A DNA stretch of 64,000 nucleotides from Annulohypoxylon bovei var. microspora (lineage: Eukaryota; Ascomycota; Sordariomycetes; Xylariales; Hypoxylaceae). The position numbers and the translations under genes were made by a program. Location of the stretch: assembly GCA_022836615.1 (NCBI GenBank), contig MU405215.1:248001-312000 (forward strand), written 5' to 3'. A model generated the notes under the pieces. It had not been told where the DNA came from, made no database searches, and worked only from the letters and a program-made list of their open reading frames with translations. Positions 44,040 to 55,442 of this stretch are shown here, one piece after another (position 1 is the stretch's first letter; each line of letters starts with the position of its first letter).

Positions 44040-45301
44040 TCAACTCAACTCCTTCGTATCCTTAAAAAGATGGTTCTCGAACGCCGGCGGCACCGTGCTC
44101 CCCGTGACGCTATTCTCCTTCGCAAACCTTCGAACTTCACTCTCCTCCTCGTCCGTCAGCGCCACCCCCAGCGCGCCCCAGTTCTCCTCGAGGTACTTGA
44201 CACGCTTAGTCCCAGGGATCGGAAAGATATCATCACCCTGCTTCAGCAGCCACGCCAGAGCCAGCTGGGCGACGGTGCAGCCCTTGCGGTCGGCGAGGGC
44301 GCGGAACTTGGCGACGTACGCGATGTTGGCCTCGCGGTTGCCGTCCATGAACTGCGGCAGCGCCTTGGGCCGCATGTCCGCGCCGTCGAACGAGGTCTCC
44401 GCCTGGCCGAAGTTGGTGGTGAGAAGGCCGCGTCCGAGAGGCGTGGCGACGACCACGGCGACGCCGAGGGAGCGGCAGGTTTGTAGTAGGTTAGTGCCTG
44501 ATTCGCCCTCGACGCGCTGGCTGAAGACCGAGTACTCTGTCTGCACCGCGGCGATCGGGGCGATGGCCGCGGCGCGGCGGAGCGTGCTGGAGGATACCAT
44601 GGACAGGCCGATGTGCTTGATCTTGCCCTCGCTGGTGATTGGTTAATTGTATGTTCATAGTTGGCTGGGGAGGGGAGATAGGGGTGGGTAAGTAGGGACT
44701 TACTCTTGCAGCTCTTTCAAGGCTTTTATAGTCTCCTCAATAGGCACACTCTCTTTGACGCTATGGATGTAGTCTACCGGTTTCACAACAGTTAGAAAAT
44801 TATCTCCCATGATTTAAATTTAAATAAGGCAAGAAGACTTACACAAGTCGATGGAGTCGACACCAAGAGCCGCCAGACTCTTGGCCGCGGCCTTCTTGGT
44901 ATACTCGTACGAGCTGTCGGTCTCGAAGGTCGCGCTGCCCTTGATGTGGCCGTACTTGGAGGCGATGAAAATCTGGTCGCGCTTCCCGGTGCGTTTAAAC
45001 CACTTCCCGACGAGCTCCTCGCCGTCTCCGTAAAGGCTTCATAGCCGTTAGCTATACGTACTGACTGGCTATATGCTACCCCTTACTGGGGATAAGAGGG
45101 TAAGATGGGAAGAGAAACCTACTCGGCGGTATCCCAGAATGTTGCTCCGATCTCAAGGGCGCGATCAAGAAACTTGAACTGTTCCTCTTCGCTCGTAAGA
45201 ACCCCGTAGGTCGGATAGGACAAGCCCATGAGACCTAAACCCATGGCTGGCACCAGAGGGCCATTCTTGCCCAGGGGGTGGAGGATAGGCTTGGCAGACA
45301 T
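44040..45301 (-). CDS. Aldo-keto reductase (AKR13-like)
   Basis: Four exons (45301-45123, 45036-44843, 44773-44704, 44631-44040) give 344 aa. Introns are 69-86 bp with clear signals. The start is MSAKPILHPLGKNGPLVPAM followed by GLGLMGLS. Catalytic residues are visible at the splice-restored junctions: Asp and Tyr in FWDTADLYGDGEEL, Lys in IFIASKYGH and His in DLYYIHSVKE. ELQDEGKIKHIGLS and QTEYSVFSQ are the following barrel strands, and FPIPGTKRVKYLEEN is the NADPH-binding loop. It is an NADPH-dependent carbonyl reductase of the same type as fungal pyridoxal reductase/YakC-like AKRs; the substrate is not given by sequence. A TATA-like ATATAAAAG lies just upstream (complement near 45310-45320). 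Confidence 0.93.
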
Positions 45302-46360
45302 TTTGATATGATATAAAAGTAGCTTTATGAGAGGAAAGGTTCGGTTCGAGTGTTTATCTGTAAGACTCTTTGTTCTGTGAAGTTCCAGCTCAACCAAACG
45401 AGAGACTTCGTAGAGACTTATATAACCATAGACTCTCAGGCAAATGCCCTCAAGGCTCCCACCTGCGCGACAATTGCGCCACCTACACAATTAGACAAGC
45501 GGTCACCATGTAAGAGCTACACGGAATTCGACGATCCTATCTCCACAGCGTCTCTCCTAATCCCGTCCATAAAGCCCGCGAGAAGCATGAAACCGTCCGT
45601 CATGTAGCTGTGGGGTATCACGGCCTCAAAGAAGCTGGGTTAGCTCAGCCAATCAGAGCGCAGGGTTTCCGAGCAGACCAATCGACCGGCGATCCAATCG
45701 AACAGCTTAATTTAGAGCCGACATGATGAATTGGGTATCATTCTCTGTCTTAGTCACGCCGGAGCAGCCTCTCGCCGAATCCTTCTCGGGATGGAGCAAG
45801 GGCGGCGACCGCGGCACCCGGCTTTCGTAAATTCTGCATATTTCAACCTACTAGGTATCTTTAACAGACGCCAGTCCAACCGCTTTTGTTTTGCAAAAAG
45901 CTAACATTCAATAGTTAGGTGGATTTTGTAGCAGTGCTCGCATACTCCTCTCATATGGATGAATTTTACGAGAATAAAGAGTTCCATAGCAAGTAAGGTA
46001 GTAAGTTGATCGACGTCGTTAACTTCGGCATTCGAACTCGTATCCGGTGCGCACACGTTGCGAGTTTTCACTGAGCTTATTGTTAGACTTCATAAAAACA
46101 AAGCTATTTTAATTCAATAAGCAACATGATTGAAGGTGTATCTGTATCTGTGAAATCATCAAGATAAATAATGCCTTGATACTATTTCATATTCCCACCA
46201 TCTAGCGAAACTGCAAGATAATTGTAGATATAGGTACTGGAAACAGAGTACCTTAAATCCCAAAGCCACGATAAGTATAATGCATAGCGCATATCCCTTC
46301 TACCATCGTAACCCCATGTTAAGGCATACGCGCCGAAAATCCGAGTTGCGGTCAGCTAGT
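45302..46360. other. Intergenic region
   Basis: The first ~450 bases (from the reductase start) hold its promoter. Three CCAAT boxes (about 45649, 45679 and 45694) lie within 50 bases of each other. The remainder is AT-rich with no gene seen. The plus-strand frame 45350-45607 overlaps the promoter and is not supported. Confidence 0.4.
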
Positions 46361-48259
46361 TTAGAGAAGCTCAGTTTGAGTGGTGGTATTAGAACGAGTG
46401 TTTGACGCAAGGGGTGTATACCCCCAAGCGTATTGTAGAAGATAAAACTTCATGGTTGGTGTGAGCGAAAAGTCCAGAGAATATGACTGAATAGTTGAGA
46501 GAGTAAGACCTGCGGCCTCGCCTGTAGGATGTCAGTAAGTTATGGTCTGCAAATAAAAAGTAAAACATTACTCACCTAAAGCGATCAGGGCTAGATTTCT
46601 CGTTCCGGAAGGAGGAAGACCATACGAGCCCAACACGAGTGATGCTGCTGGACACCAGATGTAGGGCCACCAAGACGATGCAGAAGATTGTCTGAGAATT
46701 GAATTCCCAACGTAAGCAGCCGAAGCAGCCGTATCCTCAAGAGAGCCAAGGATTTCATTCGTTATGTTATGCGCTTGATGAAGATGATTCGCGTGGTCGT
46801 CATATTCCGTTGCTAAATTTTGCGAGATGCCAATAAGTCGTTGCATTCCCTGATACCATCAGGTCAGTATTAACTAGGTATATCTATATCATAAAGAATA
46901 GAGAAGGAGGGGAGGGTTATTGCTAACCTCTTCGAGATTGTTCTGTCTAACTTCCAACTCCACTGCTTGAAGACGCGAAAACTCCTAGAATTCCATGTGT
47001 TAGTTCGAACTATGGAGCATTACCATAGCGCAACGTACAATTTTACTTTGCAGATTCACTGCAGACTCAGTGGCAAGTGCCATCGTGATCATGACGGTAT
47101 CCATTGCTGACTCTACACGTTGATTGGCAACTTGTAGCGACTGCTCGTGGGTAGTCGCGACTTCGGCTTGACCTTCTAGAACACCCTTAAAGATCACGCC
47201 AAGCATTCTCTGTAGGTTGAGCGCGTTCTCGGTACCCGAATTGACTAAGTCTGCAGTTTCCTGTAATAAAACAGTCAGAAAGATGCCAACTAATTGAATC
47301 AGTTATGCTTACCTTGACTCCTTGAATAAGCTGGCCTAGGAATATGTCCTCTACAGACTTCAACATATCCTTCAGGTGGTCAACCTTTGGCGAAAGCTCA
47401 TCGATCCTGTCACCTGTCGCCTGGGCTCGTAAGTCCAGGTCATTCATGTGTTGCCCAAATTGCTTATCAACGTCATCTGTGAACCGACCCATGATTTTCG
47501 TTAGGCGTTCAAAGAGAAGGATTTGTTGAGCTAAGGTGCATCAGCAAGAGTGAAGTTAGAAAGTAGAAAAGATCGGAGGCTGATCACATACCTTTCTCGT
47601 TATCGGCTCTAGCAGCTTCGCAGAACCTCAAGGCTTTGTGACGATAGTTGACCCAAGTGTTCTAGGCCGAGTCAGACTCGCCTAAGCCTGAGAGACAGCT
47701 ATCAATCTCTGCGGATGAGACATGTAGCTGGCCTGAGTTCTGAATAGGGAGTAGATTTAGAACAGGTTCTCGAAATTTGGCGCATTCTCTGGGAATGTTG
47801 AAACTGCCCCTCTCCAGGTCGCATATAGCTAGACTTGCGGCGTATGAGTCAACGAAATCCCTGATTTTCCTACCACTGTCAGTAAGAACAGTTGCATCAT
47901 TCTTGCTCTCGAGAATTTCACAGTTGTTCACTAAGAGGCGTGCGGCTGTTCTGTGGCATAGCGGCTCTGATTCTAATTCTCGCAATTCATTCAGAGCTAC
48001 TTGATAGGAATTAGGCAGTCTTGAACCAGATCCCAAGATCTGTGGTAGGCTACCTCCTGTAGCAGTTGGCCTGATAAGATCTTCCCTCACTAAATACCGA
48101 TGAGTAAGCAGTTACTAAGGTCCTAATAGAAAGAATTGCCTTACCTAGGTCTAGTTTAGATGAACGACCCCACGAGATCCCGTTCGTGAATTGGATCTGT
48201 GATAACACAAGGAGAATGAGGATTCCTGTCGGGACCATCATATTTCGTTGGTTTGCCAT
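46361..48259 (-). CDS. KAR5: KAR5/Tht1-like nuclear fusion protein, with an in-frame TAG
   Basis: Seven exons (48259-48145, 48089-47592, 47530-47313, 47260-47039, 46984-46928, 46849-46576, 46521-46361) give a 514-codon frame. A signal peptide (MVPTGILILLVLSQIQFTNG) is followed by a Cys-rich lumenal part (LCHRTAARLLVNNCEILES, CDLERG, EIDSCLSGLGESDSA). Next come WVNYRHKALRFCEAARADNE, a long coiled-coil, and two C-terminal hydrophobic segments around residues 415-465. This is the layout of KAR5, the ER/nuclear-envelope protein needed for nuclear fusion after mating. Codon 47664-47662 is TAG, between ESDSA and NTWVNY, where the family usually has Gln. The frame stays open on both sides. It may be a nonsense allele, or a 60-bp in-frame intron may remove it (see findings). 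Confidence 0.8.
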
Positions 48260-48946
48260 TATAACTCCTCCTTACGCCCGAGAAAGACAGCCGAGGAGAA
48301 AAATAAGAGTACCGAGACGACTATGACGGGTGGTAGGAGAGTATTTAGTATGATCTCATAATCTCCTCCTTCTTGTTGCTAAGAGGGGAAGTGATGGAAT
48401 TGGATAAGATCTATGGAACGAAGAAATTCACATTAGAGGTCGTTCGATGAGGTTCGTGGCATTCCCCGAGGGAGATTATGTTTCCTTGGTCTTCTTTTCA
48501 TCGGAAGTCTGTTAAAATTGAATGATGACCTCATTAATAGTTGACTGTTCTAGATTCATGATCAAGGACTACAGAGGCAAGAAATAGCCTGTAAGTAGAT
48601 CAGATGAAGAAGTAGGAAGGTATAGCCTCCACTTATAAAATCTCATGATTTCTATCTCAAGCTAGAGTATCTAAGTAGGCAGGTACAATGTGATCTTGAT
48701 TGCTCACGATCAGGTAAGAGCTCTTGAAAGTAAAAAGTTCCAAGGTTGTGATGGAAGTTGCAATATAAGCTACACCCCTGCAATTGCACCTCCTTCCGTT
48801 CCCCACAATCGCAGAGTATCACGTGACTTGGCCCAATTATTCTTTAGCATCGCCAAGCATCACGCATTGAGCTCTGCGACCGAAATCTTTGGGAAATCGA
48901 GTTCTCCAGTCAATTGATATCACTGCAGAGACCCCAGGACAACGCG
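48260..48946. other. Shared promoter region of KAR5-like and MRPL6 genes
   Basis: 687 bases between divergent starts. The KAR5 side has two similar TAACTCCTCCTT/TAATCTCCTCCTT stretches (48261-48272, 48358-48370). An ATCACGTGAC palindrome (E-box-like, bHLH site) sits at 48818-48827, about 120 bases before MRPL6. No gene was seen. Confidence 0.4.
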
Positions 48947-49757
48947 ATGCTAGCGCCCAGTAGAGGCAAGGTGCTCGAAAGAGCTCTTTCGAATGCCAAT
49001 GCCGCAACCACGCTCCCTGCTTTTCTAGTGCCAGCCTTCCAAACGGCTGCCCCGCGACGCCAGTTCTCGAGCACAACGAAAAGACCCTCAAAGCTCGGCC
49101 GAACGCCGATATCAATCCCGCCGGGTATCGAGTTGACAATTGGAGAGCCTAGAGTGAAGAAGGACCCTACGACTTACCTCAAGATACCGAAGCGAACAGT
49201 TACTATAGCAGGACCCCTGGGGAAGCTCGATCTGGAAATTCCTCCGTATATCCACATCAACCATGACGAAGCTTTAAGAAGGGCGGTGCTCAGTATTGAT
49301 GATATCAAGGTCAAACAACAGATGGAGATGTGGGGTATGTAGAGAATTTGTTTGCTATCGGGAGTTGGGACTAACTGGGAGTAAACTAGGAACTACATGG
49401 GCATACTTAAACCAATATATTATCGGCGTATCAGAAGGACACACTGCCGTCTTGCGATTAGTAGGTGTAGGGTACAGGGCGATGATTGAGGAGCGACCGA
49501 GGAAGGCGCAGTACCCAGGCCAGAAGTTCGTGTGCTTGAAGCTCGGTTTCACGCACCCCGTGGAAGAACCAGTTCCCTTCGGTATGAAGGCGAGCACGCC
49601 TCAGCCGACAAGAATCCTGCTCGAGGGCATCAATAGAGAGGAAGTCATGTCCTTCGCAGCTAGGATACGCAAGTGGAGAAGGCCGGAGCCGTACAAAGGG
49701 AAGGGTATCTTTGTCAACGAAGAGACGATCAAGCTCAAGCAGAAGAAGATCAAATAG
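48947..49757 (+). CDS. MRPL6: Mitochondrial large-subunit ribosomal protein L6
   Basis: Exons 48947-49334 and 49390-49757 give 251 aa; the 55-bp intron joins QQMEMWG to TTWAYLNQYI. The N-terminus (MLAPSRGKVLERALSNANAA ... RRQFSSTTKR) is a mitochondrial targeting peptide. GRTPISIPPGI begins the L6 fold. Both L6 repeats are present (VTIAGPLGKLDLEIPP, and LRLVGVGYRAMIE with LKLGFTHPV), as is the RNA-contacting C-terminus RKWRRPEPYKGKGI followed by a Lys-rich tail. It belongs to the mitoribosomal 54S subunit. Its stop codon is 110 bases from that of the convergent HAL2 gene. Confidence 0.95.
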
Positions 49758-49867
49758 ACGGTCTATTTTCGCACGTGTATCTATTTACTGTACTACGACA
49801 GATACCCGGTCAAATCAAAAGAAATGTGTACTTTTATGCATGCCCCATCTATGATGTACAGCCTTTT

Positions 49868-51103
49868 CTATTTCTTCGAGAGAACCTCCTGGACCGCCTT
49901 CAGCACCTGAGGTTGAGTAGCGGCGGGCGCGGCCACGACCCCCTTGTTATTTGCTAGTGTTCGTCCAATGCTGAAATCCAGTCGCTTGCCGTGTATATCT
50001 GTGACAGCACCGCCAGCTTCCCGGACGATGAGATCGCCCGCAGCGTGGTCCCAGATTTTCTCCTGATACGCCGCGCTGACGGGTAGTCTCAAGTAGATAT
50101 CGCCAGCACCTCGTGCGATAGAAGCATATTTGGCCTGAGAGTCCATCCTCACGCTAGGATTCGTAATGCCAAGCAACTGCGCGATTTCAGCTTGGTCACC
50201 GTGAGACGAGTGGCCCGCTTCTACACTTTCGCAGAATGTGGCGGCGGCGATGTCGGCAATAGCCTTCATAGAAATGCTCTTCTCCTTAACTAGAGAACCG
50301 GTAGTTAATGGGCGGCTCGTGGCACCCTGACCCAATACTCCAGAGAATAGAACACCCCGGCCCTCGTCAGTCTGACCGGACTCCATGCCTCCCGTCAGCT
50401 GGGCGGAATCGTCAATGGGAAGGTTAGGGCAACCTAGAACCCCGACCTTAACGTCTCCGTCCACCATTAAAGCGAGGCACACGGCATATTGGCCACCACG
50501 TAGAAACCCCTTGGTCCCATCGATAGGGTCGATAGCCCATATGCGGCCCTTAGCGCCACCCTTGCTGTTACCGTAGTCGATCATTGTCAACATAGACTCC
50601 TCGTCATTGATTTCCCCGCCAAGCAGACTCTCAGCTTCGGGATCGGAGAGTTGGGTGGTTTTAACTAGGTCCCAGATGGTCTGTCTTAAGTGGGTGTCCT
50701 CGCGCAACTGAGCGGCCTCCTCCTCGGCGACGATCTCATCGTCAGGGAAGTTCGCCTTCAGGGCGCTGATAATGAGGGCCTGGGCGCCAAAATCGCCGAT
50801 GGTGACAGGCGATTTGTCGTCCTTGGAGACGGTGCCCTTAGCCTTCTCGTGGAAGACCCGCTTAGTCAAGATGGAAGCACGCTGGACAGCTAGCTGGGCC
50901 ACCTCGAGCTCTTTGGCGTATGACGACATGTTACTAGTGAAGATTTGCTGACGGGTGGCGGGGGAGAGATGCAGGGAAAGCGAGGTAAGGCGGGGCAGGG
51001 CTCGAGACAGGAATATAGCCAGGGTCACAATTAGGAGGGGAAATAGGAATAGATATTTTGTAGTAGAATTAAGGGATATCCTTTTATTCTCTTTAGTCAT
51101 CAT
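49868..51103 (-). CDS. MET22: 3'(2'),5'-bisphosphate nucleotidase HAL2/MET22
   Basis: A single exon. From the first ATG (51103) it encodes 411 aa; from ATG 50929 (MSSYAKELEVAQLAVQRAS) it encodes 353, the usual length. Motifs of the Li+-sensitive inositol-monophosphatase superfamily are DFGAQALI, VAEEEA, WAIDPIDGTKGFLRGG (metal-binding DPIDGT) and WDHAAGDLIVREAGG. DGTKGF and the length point to HAL2/MET22. The enzyme hydrolyses 3'-phosphoadenosine 5'-phosphate to AMP in sulfate assimilation and is a target of salt stress. The 58 residues before the second ATG hold a strong hydrophobic segment (YLFLFPLLIVTLAIFLS) after a basic start, which could be a membrane anchor or targeting peptide if that ATG is used. 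Confidence 0.95.
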   Translation of the reverse strand: MMTKENKRISLNSTTKYLFLFPLLIVTLAIFLSRALPRLTSLSLHLSPATRQQIFTSNMSSYAKELEVAQLAVQRASILTKRVFHEKAKGTVSKDDKSPVTIGDFGAQALIISALKANFPDDEIVAEEEAAQLREDTHLRQTIWDLVKTTQLSDPEAESLLGGEINDEESMLTMIDYGNSKGGAKGRIWAIDPIDGTKGFLRGGQYAVCLALMVDGDVKVGVLGCPNLPIDDSAQLTGGMESGQTDEGRGVLFSGVLGQGATSRPLTTGSLVKEKSISMKAIADIAAATFCESVEAGHSSHGDQAEIAQLLGITNPSVRMDSQAKYASIARGAGDIYLRLPVSAAYQEKIWDHAAGDLIVREAGGAVTDIHGKRLDFSIGRTLANNKGVVAAPAATQPQVLKAVQEVLSKK

Positions 51104-51988
51104 CTAGTAGAGCTAGATGTACGCTTGTTTTGCTGGAACCTGCGGAATCGGTGTTCTTTTACTGAAGCCCCGCGATTCTAGGCTCACGTAACGAGCTGAC
51201 ATAGCACTGGAGCTGCATGGTACCGTGTACGTACGCAAAATATTTTGCTAATAGTGGAGTAGTAGCTAGGGCACAGGGGCACTAGGGGTAGCTAGATCGG
51301 TAATTCGTACTTGCATACAGCTCCGGCAGTCGATCAAGCTAGTATCCGCCCTCTACCTATTGGCCAAACCACCGAAAGCCGACAGGTATTGAAAAACCAT
51401 ACAGAATGAACCGTTAGAGATCATAACCGCTATTGTGCAGCGGTTCAGTATTAATATCTGAAGTTTCTTAGAGGTGGTTGTCGCATTGACCGTTATGTAG
51501 CTGCGCTTAGCTGGCTCGCAGTCGGGACCCTGGACCGTTACCCCTCCGACGGCCGTAGCTTAGCTAAGCCGCTAGGATCAACATGTACTATGTATCCAAT
51601 ATATAGATGTGACGACCTATCAGCGTAACTTTTCAAGGGTGAGAAAGAACATTGAACATCAAAAACAAAGAGATACGTACCTTCTTCGATATTAATCGCA
51701 TGGATTGAAACGACGGCACATTGTGACTAAACCTAATCCAACCAATACTCCGTCGATTAACACACATACAATTAAATTACCAAGTCAACTTGCACGCGAC
51801 TTTTACGACTCAGCGCGATTCGCCAAAGTGACCAGGAGGTAGTACAGCCAATCTTCTCCAAGATTGCTCCTAGTTCTACATAGTACAATACAGTCATCCA
51901 GTCATCCTCTAATACTACTTACCTAGACGCCTAGGTATCCTAGTCCAGGTAGCCTAGCATTTTGTGAAGTCGCCCAAGTCGCCTAACA
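51104..51988. other. Divergent promoter region of HAL2 and the C3HC zinc-finger gene
   Basis: 885 bases, moderately AT-rich with CCTAGGTA-like stretches near 51928-51957. No gene or repeat was recognised. Confidence 0.4.
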
Positions 51989-53614
51989 ATGAATGCTACC
52001 AAGAGAAAGTTCAATGCCTTGTTGCAAGGGCTCGGCGCAAAGCCAACACCTACATCACCATCGCCATCGACAGATGGACAAAACAACAAATCCTATTCCC
52101 AGTCAAATCGCCCTTCAACACCAAATTCAACTCTCGCACCCGACGACGCATCTACCCCGATCAAAGGCATGGCGCCAACAGGCATACCCACAACCCCCAG
52201 CGATATATTTAAGCGCCGGCGTGTTGGCGTCCTTGAATCAACTACCGGCAATGACAAGACAGGCACAACTACTATTTCGAACGTGGTACTGAAGAAGTGG
52301 ACTCAAGGAGGCAATGTCGTCTCTCCTAGCAAGTCTCCCAGCAAGGAGACAAAGACAGAGCCGGCAAAGTATTGTCCTAGCGATCGCGACGAGCTCATAC
52401 GACGACTTAGGACATTCCAAGAGCTGACCGAATGGACGCCGAAGCCAGATAAGGTCAACGAGATCGAATGGGCGAAAAGAGGTTGGGTTTGCCAGGGAAA
52501 GGAGCGTGTGCAATGCACATTATGCCACAAAGAGTTGGTTGTCAAGATAAACAAGAAAGAGGTAGACGGCAAAGAGGTTCCGGTCCTTGTCGGGTCGGAT
52601 ATTGAGGAAGCTTTAGTCAAGAGATTCCTCGAGTTGATCATCGACGCGCATCAAGAAGCTTGCTTGTGGAGGAAACAAGGGTGTGATGGTAAGAGTTCTA
52701 TGATCATTTGACATGTGAACGGCATCTCATTTGCTAACTACTATCGGATGATAGACACTTTACTCAGACTACCTCTAGCGAGCCCTCCAAGTGCTCATGC
52801 TTCGCTACGTCAACGATACGATGACCTTTGCGCGCGACAGTCTTTTCTCCCGTATCTCTTCAACCTACGTCTACCTGCAAGCCTAGATCTGCAAGCCGCC
52901 AAGTCGCAACTTGGGCCAGCCTTCTTCACGCAACCTCCGCCGCCAACCACAAATCCATCAACTCCAAATGACGTAGCTCTTGCTCTTGCCCTCACTGGTT
53001 GGCAGGGTCTCACAAACCCACGTATTGGCGCAGTGCCGAACTCGGCAACCTGTGCTACTTGTCTGCGTCGTCTTGGTTTATGGATGTTCAAGAGCAAGGA
53101 GGTCGATGAAGCAACAGGGCGAATCATTGTTCCAGCACCTATGGACTACCTTGATCCCGTGCGTGAGCACCGTTTTTTCTGTCCTTGGCGAAACGCCACC
53201 ACCCAGCACAATCCAGGTGCCAAGACGGTGGACAACAAGACTGCTTGGGAGGTGCTTGCACAAACAGTCAAGAATCACTCTTACCTTCGCATGCAATCGG
53301 AGAAGAGCAATCGTCGCAGTATTCTCCATCGCCCTACCGCTTCAGTTCCATCAACACCGTTTAAGGGAAATCAAGCAGGGGATGAGGGCTCATCTATAGT
53401 AGGTGATGATGATGAGGATACCAGCGTCAGGGACGCAAAGGACAAGGAAAGATGGGCGCGACTGAGAAGAGTGAAGAGTTTATTCAATACGAAGAACGGG
53501 AAGAAGCTACAACGAACACCAAGTCGCCCGGGCACTGGCGCTTCAAGCCGCCCTCCTACCTCACACTCGAGGGGGGCTAGTATACCACCTGAGACGGCCG
53601 GTGAGAAGAAATGA
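51989..53614 (+). CDS. C3HC zinc-finger protein (Rsm1/NIPA-like)
   Basis: Exons 51989-52688 and 52755-53614 give 519 aa (66-bp intron, WRKQGCD/TLLRLPL). The N-terminal ~95 residues are Ser/Thr/Pro-rich and disordered. The C3HC domain follows: RDELIRRLRTFQELTEWTPK, AKRGWVCQGKERVQCTLCHK (two Cys) and then the helix with H-x3-C in IDAHQEACLWRK, where the zinc is completed. After the splice an Rsm1/NIPA second domain contains NSATCATCLRRLGLWMF and DPVREHRFFCPWRN (C-x2-C and H-x3-C). The C-terminus is basic with RRVKSLFNTKNGKK. In fission yeast Rsm1 is an mRNA-export factor; in animals NIPA is an E3 adaptor. Nuclear localisation is likely. Confidence 0.92.
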
Positions 53615-55442
53615 AGAAGAGAAGCATCTATGGATGGTTGTAAATTGATAGTGTTTGGAATTGTACTCTAAGGAACCGAATTGGTAATTGCTGCAAGATA
53701 CCCAACCCACCTGTACTTACGTCCCCCATTCAACAACTAATTTAATACGGTACCAATACGAAAATGTGGCGCTCTTCCTCCCCTGGTGATCAATGCTTCT
53801 TCTAAGAGGTTTCTTTCAGCTCAGGTTTGGCTAATTATATCTTCGTGTTGCCCCTAATTCATAGGAAATCAACTCGTCTTTGTCTTTGGACCAATGTCAA
53901 GAATATTGTGGTGATTGAATGTGACAGACGATAGATTAGTGAACATTACCTAGGTAGACTTCGTTCAACTTTAGCTGAGGCATTCAGGGACAAATTGAAA
54001 CATGATTGATGGATGTATTGTATGTATGTACCTTTGATTATCTAAGCAAGTCAAATTGATCCACTCACAAAAAGTTAACTGTTGTCAAAGGTGCGACTTC
54101 ATATCTCAATTTAACTTCCATATTAGGTAATCCGATAATGTGACTAGGGGGGAGCCGTCGAGGCGTTCAATGATTATAGCGCCAAGGCTAAATGCATGTA
54201 CAATTTATCGTTCCAATGTTCTTCACTCCTTGTCAGAATAACGTAACATTTCAAACTGCCCTTCCGCCTCCGGGGTCTTCTATTCTACGCACAAATATCG
54301 CACATCGCATTATGTTGCCACCGTGCTGTCAAAATGGACACCTTGCGACTGCGGAGAGAATCTAATGCAAGAGGATGGGCCTCGTGCCGAGTCGAGTATT
54401 GTATATCGACCAACGAGATCATGCCCGATCACCTCTGCAGCCGACGCCCTGCGGCTTTTGTGCTTGAAAACAAGGGTCAGACATGATAAACAGACATGTT
54501 CACGATGCCCCATTCGTTCCCAGCTTCCGTCAAACGGAAGCCGGCTGGCGGCACGACCCTTGTTTGGTCACAGCCTACCCGGTGCCGTTAGCCCTGCACT
54601 CCACCGTTGCTATCGAGACCTTGCTTAGATCTGAAAGCCCCTGGCGCTACTGTCACCTCTCGAAGATGTCGGTTCTGATATGTTATGTCATATCTACATC
54701 CTATCTCTCGTTGTGACCTCTCATAAGATGGCACTAGGGTGAAGCTTATGGCATTTCGAGCCGTGCGTCACAGAACGCCGGCCAAGATTCGGCTTGAGCA
54801 ATTCACTACTCGGGAGCTGCGATTTCTCCTTGGACTGCTAAACGAGAATGACCTATCAAACCGACCAAGCCCTAGGAGACCTGCGGAGGGGGGTTGCTGT
54901 GTTGTTTGCGCCTGGGATTGCTAGACCAAGAGTTTATAACTCTTATTTCCAAGCAAGATGAATCATGGAGTAAACGTTCCAGAAGCATCACTTGTTTTCT
55001 TCTTGATCTCTCATCCCAGCTTCTCGGTTACTCGTATATTTAAGGCTGTTTATCATATTTGGAATTAAATTCTCCAGTTTCAGCTTTCATAAAAAACAAG
55101 AACCACGCAGACATACCGCTGTACTTCCCCAGGTTTTCTTGTTGATTTTCCATTCGCTGGTGGAGTTGACTCCTCCTTCTATACCGGAACTTACATATAC
55201 CCTTCAGGCTGAATTACACAGGCCTCGCGTACCGACATCCGCATTTCCCAGAACAGTGTACTATTTTAATATATTCTCCAGCATCCGCACGCGGTATCTA
55301 TTATCGGTCACCCTAGCTCCTGTACGTCTCCGCCTCGTTAGAGCTGTTCGTACCCAGCAGGGCCAAGGGGATCAACAACCTACGCGCGGGTCGCACCTCA
55401 GAATACTCCTCCGAGCGGTTGACGGCACGAACTATCCCAAAA
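53615..55442. other. Intergenic region upstream of the copper ATPase
   Basis: 1.8 kb with no supportable gene. The stretch 54310-54920 is less AT-rich with short open frames on both strands but no recognisable motifs. A perfect 8-bp palindrome (GCTTCCGT/ACGGAAGC, 54523-54541) lies about 900 bases before the ATPase start. The final ~150 bases are the probable leader of that gene. Confidence 0.4.

Noticed and set aside
54323..54924. Cys-containing short frames upstream of the copper ATPase, considered as a metallothionein-like gene.
   Set aside because: The CxC/CxxC pattern of metallothioneins is absent and no consistent frame or start was found.
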